Positions 59,276-64,000 of a stretch of 64,000 bases of DNA are shown here, one piece after another. Under the pieces are notes generated by a model. It searched no databases. It saw nothing but the letters and a program-made list of their open reading frames with translations, and was not told the DNA's origin. The stretch comes from Carallia brachiata. Lineage: Eukaryota; Streptophyta; Magnoliopsida; Malpighiales; Rhizophoraceae. Location: positions 372,001 to 436,000 of the forward strand of contig JADCRB010000109.1 of assembly GCA_021464245.1 (NCBI GenBank), given 5' to 3'. The number at the start of each line of letters is the position of its first letter. Position 1 is the stretch's first letter. Position numbers and translations under genes: made by a program.

Positions 59276-61100
59276 TTAGGGGTGTGCGTGAGTCGGATTA
59301 AATGAATTTAGAGGTATATTTGCATTTAATCTGTCGATGACATATTAAATAATTTCATCTATACTCAATTTATTTGTAGCGAATTGCATTAGATCAATTT
59401 TGACGGACTATGTAATAAAAAAATATTTATTTTTATATCATCAATTATTCAATCTATAAATATATACGTTTGCCACCACAAACACACACACATATATAAA
59501 ATAATAATCAGATAGGCGGCACAGTCTATCTGTATTGGTGCATAAACGAATATAAATAAATAGAATTTTTATTGATACAAATAGATTTTACAAAGATACA
59601 TAAAAGATATATTTGCGAAAAAATAAGGTTGATGACATGGAAGACAAGGAGATTTGTTTAAGCAGAGAAGACATGTAAAAGAGAGGGCCTTTTCTAAGAA
59701 GTACACTTTTTATTTTAGCAGAGGTTTGGGAGAGAGGTTTAGAGGGAGAGAGAAGGTTTACACACATCCATACATAAATATATAGATATGTGCACGTTAA
59801 ATTGAATTAAACAGATTAAATTTTTAATATATATATAATTTATTTTTACCAAATTTTAAATTTTTAATATCATAATTAATTTAGACTTTTATAATTTTAA
59901 TAAATATAAATTTATATAAGTTGGATTGATTAAATTAAATTAAATTAGTTGATTTTTAAACAGTATTACCTCCGATCAGTTCTCTCTCAAAGTATATTCG
60001 CAGATGTGGACGTGAAAACAAAGAAGGACCCCGCCATCTTTTCATTGTCCAATGGCTATCTTTTCATTTTTACTTTATGGTCTTTTGTCCCTTCTTTTTC
60101 AAAGAAAAGTAAACCCACCACATTACCACCACACATCACAACTACTCAGGGGTGTTGTCCACTTTGCTTCCATAATTAAAAGGTTAATGAAAAAAACAAA
60201 CACGATCTTTTAGATTAATATTCAATTCTAATATAAATTATAAATTTGTATTAGCTATTTCAAAAAATATTTTATTTTATTTTCATTTTAACTTGACGAT
60301 CCGTTTAAATTGATGGCGCAATATAATGCGATATATGACCTACCCCTTGAATGAACTTTAGCCTAGTGACACTTAGCATGATCATTTGACCCTGAATAAT
60401 GAAAAATCCTTCCAAATTTCAAAGACATAAATGACCTTTGTTAGAAAAATTAGTGGAACAATTTAGCTTGCTTCAAGTCCTTTTTTCCTTACATATGTAA
60501 GCAAATTTTATTTTGTTTTCGCTTTTTTGTGTTGGATGCGTCCAAGGAATGTATGCAAGATTTTTATCGTCTTTTTTTCTTTTGTTGGTATCTTCTTTTT
60601 GGGTCAAGTTTGGTGGTAACATCGTCGCCGTCGCTATCAAAGTTTTAGCAGCGCGGTGTGAATTCTTTTGGCATCAAAGAAAGAGGATGGGCTCCTTTAT
60701 ATTATTAGCGTCATTTTTTATTAATTTTTGCACATGAAAAATAATGTACGATTAGTTGTTAACTATTAAAAAGAAGGGATCCATTATATAGCTAAATAAT
60801 TTTTCTTTATTACGTCTACATGTATTTTTTTTATGCAACTACAAGCATTTTTTATGCAACCACATAAGAAAAATGTGTAACGAAAAAATAATAATATTTT
60901 TTAAATTACTTTTTATCGATTTAATTACATAAAATACGTTCTTAATTGTATAAAAAAAAATTTCGTGTGAAGACAATAAAAAAAAAATCATTTGATCATA
61001 AACTTTTTCCCTAAAAAGAAGAAGAGAGTATAAAGAACACCATAAAAAGTGTCAAAGCCCACATTTATAGGCAGAATAAATATTATTTTGAGTCATTAAT
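59276..61100. other. Intergenic, no supported gene
   Basis: Begins with 'taggggtgtgcgtgagtcgg', the style of a hAT-like end, directly at the breakpoint of block 3. A piece at about 60065-60190 is related to 27350-27460 and 44230-44350. The rest is AT-rich; open frames such as 60513-60737 have no recognisable features. Confidence 0.4.
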
Positions 61101-61119
61101 TATTTTATTAAAAAAATAT

Positions 61120-62724
61120 GGATTAATAAGTACAAAATTGATTAAATAAAGTTAACAGCTATTCAATTTGTGTAAAATTAATTTTTTTTGTCGGTTAATC
61201 CGTTAGGTGTCTATGTGGCAGTTATAGCCTTTTTTTTTCTTTCCCAGTCAGCTGTTGACGTGGTCACCATTGTGGGTCCGACCATCAACGCTCTCATTTT
61301 CCCTCTTCTCTTTCTCTTTCTCGTCATTTTTCTTTCTCTTTTTTTTTTTTTTCTTTTTCTCTCTCACCGGAACCCCAACCTCCACCACCTCAGCCACCAC
61401 TCTACACCCCACGGCGGCCAACACAGCAGCCAATTCCATTTTGGAGCCGCCCTTTCCCAGTGTTTCCCTGGAGGCTTTCGTGCTTTTGTATTGGGATGGA
61501 AAACCAAAATAATGGAAGAAAGAAATTAAAAAAAAAAACAAAACAAAAATAATACAACACTAGAGAAAATATACCCGACATATACTCGATAATTTTGTCT
61601 GAATACAACCGTCTTCTAAGTTTTTGTAACGATATTTTAACCATCTTTTCCCATTCCTCTTTTCCCATCAACTTTAACCATCTCACCAAATCCTGTATTC
61701 TCCACAAGTACCCCCGGGTTGGCTTTTTTTTTTTTTTTTTTTTTTTTTTTCATAAAAAAAATTATGCTTTTTCGAATTATTCCCATCTAATAAAAATGGC
61801 AAGAGGGTGTTGATGTTGGTTGTTTTGTTGTTTCTTCCTTTCGCTTTTGCACCTTGATGATTCATTGTTTGTGGGTATTGAGGTAAAGCTGAAGGCAGTG
61901 ATGACGGAAAAACCCCAAACCAAGCTCTCCTAACTGGGCACAAGCTGATAACACGCTCAAAAAGGTACTCTCATTCAGCACAGCACCCACGCATCTCATT
62001 TTTTTAAACAACTCAATCTGTCTTCTCTCTGGCATTTTATCAAACACCTTTCTGGCTACACCTTGGTCGCCGCACTTCGCATAAAAGGCGCACCAAAGCA
62101 GATTGCACGTACACATCCAAGCCATAGCCATTAAGCGAAACGTGCCCATGAACGATCCTACCATGTTTCGAAGCTGACAAGGTAGCACACATCTTTATAA
62201 ACAGAAGTGAAAGTGTAATTTGACGCCGAAATGTTACAATGCCGCATGCCGCGGTGAAAGTGTAATTCAATCCTACCGTGAGTATCTTCTTTGCCGCCTG
62301 AAAAAATATGACAGGCAATGAAAAGACAGCGTTGTGATGGCGTAGTGGCGGATTTGACTTATTTCGTTCGGCGTCTTGCATTTGTGGAGGAGAACGAGTG
62401 TTCGTGGTGGCAAATTCCATTGCTGCTGGCTTGAATTTGCGTAGAGTTAGTGACCTAATCTTCCACTAAATCAGTAGTTAGTCCCCTAATTCTGCACCAT
62501 TAAACTTACGCCTTGGAGTCCATATGTCAGTGGGGTGGGACCCATGATGAGTCAAACTCAATGTCTCCAGGTCAGTGAATACTGCTGACTAAGAGAGAGC
62601 GAAACGAGCCATAATTGCCACATAGGCGCCGCGTCGGCGATCAACGGAGCTGCTGGAAAAACTTAATTCTGTAGGAATTGAATCGTTGCAAACCTTATTC
62701 GATCAATTTTATACTTATTGACCC
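61120..62724. mobile_element. Candidate Pack-MULE enclosing a PPR gene fragment
   Basis: The left end 'ggattaataagtacaaaatt' and reversed right end 'gggtcaataagtataaaatt' begin long inverted arms. They continue through 'gtctatgtggcagttatagc' (left) against 'gcctatgtggcaattatggc' (right, reversed) and 'gtgggtccgacc' against 'atgggtcccacc'. The arms are about 170-250 bp. Between them lie a C/T-rich tract, a GC-richer stretch (61370-61500) and the broken PPR sequence. No transposase. A 9-bp duplication was not resolved, so the ends may be off by about 10-15 bp. Confidence 0.65.
61862..62400 (-). pseudogene. Broken pentatricopeptide-repeat gene fragment
   Basis: Minus-strand frames contain KMCATLSASKHGRIVHGHV, NGYGLDVYVQSALV, then in a shifted frame YAKCGDQGVARKVFDKMPER, and ELFKKMR followed by NESTFLSVLSACAQLGELGL. 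These are consecutive PLS-type PPR motifs, normally found in organellar RNA-processing proteins. A frameshift lies between SALV and YAKCGD. The segment expected between MPER and ELFKKM, about 20 residues in typical members, is missing. No start, other repeats or C-terminal E/DYW region is present. It lies inside the inverted arms at 61120-62724, so it was probably captured by the element. Confidence 0.8.
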
Positions 62725-63713
62725 GTATTGTTCCAAGAGAAAAAGTAGGTGAATGGGAAGAGAGAGACGCGAATGAGACAAAAAAATTTTTTTATACAAT
62801 TAATTAATTTATTTGAATAATAAGATGTTAAATTATTACAATAAAATTTAAAAATATTTTTCATCTATTTTTTCGTTGCAGATATTTAACATCTCATTGT
62901 ACAAAGAAAACACTTGATTGCAAAAAAATTTTTTTCAATCTGTCCTACCTCTTATTTTTTCTGTCCATGTAAAAGTACCCATTGTTCAATTGAATAGTTA
63001 TTGATTCAAAATAGTACTTAGCTCCATTTGTGAGCACTTTCTAACAGTGGCGAATGCAAGAATTAAAGTCAAAGAGGCAAATGGATATTAAAAATTATTT
63101 TATTTTTAATTGTAATCAATAATATAAATAATAAAATAATATTATTTTAAAATATTTATATAATAACCTTCTAATTGAAAACAACAAGAGAGTATAAGTA
63201 AAATGTAAAATATAAAATTTATTGCGAGATAAATATAAATTTTTTCATATCAATTTTTACAATGGAAGCAATTAAGAGGAGGCAAAATATAAATTTGAAG
63301 GGGGCAACATGCTTAAATTAGAATAAATTATATTTATAATTAATATAAACTATAAATTTGAGGGGTGGGCAACTGAAAAGTAGTTGAAGAAAACTAGGGT
63401 GATTGAAAAGTGGGAGCTCCGGTCAACCCCAAGGAGCCAGAGTCCCTCACCAACTTGGCTATTATTAACTTTTTGGGTGATCATGGTGGCCTGGGCAAGG
63501 TCACCACCTAAAGCTTTCAATGCCACCAGGTTTCTTACTTTATTGGTCATCAAGCTTATTGTTTAATTGGCATTCAAAGTAACGACCAACTTAAATAATC
63601 TCCAACTAAACCAAGACAAGCCTTTAATGTGCATGTAAGCCAGTCTTCCATATACTTGGTTATGTAATAAGTGTTGTAACGGGGTAGATTGGTTTGTACA
63701 ATTTGTTTCGAAA
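62725..63713. other. AT-rich DNA, no supported gene
   Basis: No recognisable protein. The stretch 63350-63560 is somewhat GC-richer and open on the minus strand (67 codons), but I see no known domain. If the element at 63714 is real, this would be its internal region. Confidence 0.35.
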
Positions 63714-64000
63714 GCTTTGATACCACTTGTTATCGTGTCTATTTGTATAAGTGACAAAGAAAATATGTATTTGATCCAAAAATGAAAATAAAGGTATTAT
63801 TGTTGGATGATTGTTCATTTCAAAATAATTGTGGCAGAATGGACATTTTTTTAGTGGTCTACGTTCGACGTCAACTGCACAATCAATGAAGAGACAGACA
63901 TGATCTAAACCAAGGTTAGTAGCACATATTAAAAAAATCCATCGTGTAAGTTTGAGATGAAATCTCGAGAGAGAAATGACGTGATATTTATAAAAGTTAG
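63714..64000 (-). mobile_element. Possible LTR-retrotransposon edge with primer-binding site
   Basis: On the minus strand TGGTATCAAAGC (63725-63714) differs by one base from the usual initiator-Met tRNA primer site TGGTATCAGAGC. Two bases away, at 63728, plus-strand sequence begins TGTTATCG, as the border of an LTR read in reverse. The LTR would continue past the window end. No second LTR or gag/pol frame was found, so this is tentative. Confidence 0.35.

Noticed and set aside
61188..61541. Overlapping open frames on both strands
   Set aside because: Composition is driven by a C/T-rich tract inside the inverted arm and subterminal part of the candidate Pack-MULE.

Overview
This is nuclear DNA from a flowering plant, most likely a dicot. 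The window is AT-rich, genes are sparse, introns are short, F-box genes with F-box-associated (FBA) domains occur in tandem, and there are plant-type LTR elements, a LINE tail, tRNA-derived SINEs and many long-terminal-inverted-repeat DNA transposons. A Citrus-like genome is my guess, from overall impression only. No bacterial-type operon, tRNA, rRNA or CRISPR array was found.

Region 1 (1-18.6 kb) holds one intact single-exon F-box gene (6895-8112, minus strand) and one intact small Ser-rich, polybasic protein gene (17480-18205, plus strand). Around them, one non-coding segment occurs three times (about 3.7-6.8, 8.7-12.4 and 14.4-17.5 kb). The second copy ends in the last 190 bp or so of a deleted F-box gene. 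The third copy runs straight into the start codon of the Ser-rich gene.

Region 2 (18.6-59.3 kb) is a tandem array of five related minus-strand genes, here called A (18891-21065), B (30306-32457), C (37212-39377), D (47516-49667) and E (55360-57539). Each has an F-box/FBA exon of about 1.4 kb, a 70-72 nt phase-0 intron and a 681-nt second exon encoding a coiled-coil-rich tail. C and D are intact (predicted 697 and 693 aa). A has a 1-nt deletion, B a CGA-to-TGA nonsense change, and E two 1-nt deletions. The array is a dimeric higher-order repeat: A, C and E share one type of flank, B and D another, with a period of about 17-18 kb. Exon 2 stays open and the same length in all five copies, and E is a mosaic of its siblings.

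Comparing the duplicated blocks reveals many later insertions with visible target-site duplications (TSDs): solo LTRs (40396-41376, 44366-44799), SINEs (47334-47500, 28906-28992), a 5'-truncated LINE (45733-46081) and several MULE-like or hAT-like elements (24567-25228, 25272-25900, 27633-28755, 32666-33364 and others), some nested.

Region 3 (59.3-64 kb) holds a candidate Pack-MULE (about 61120-62724) enclosing a broken pentatricopeptide-repeat (PPR) gene fragment, then possibly the edge of an LTR retrotransposon. The proteins most likely to be functional are F-box substrate adaptors for SCF ubiquitin ligases. The F-box/coiled-coil architecture of the array is the best candidate here for something not well described.
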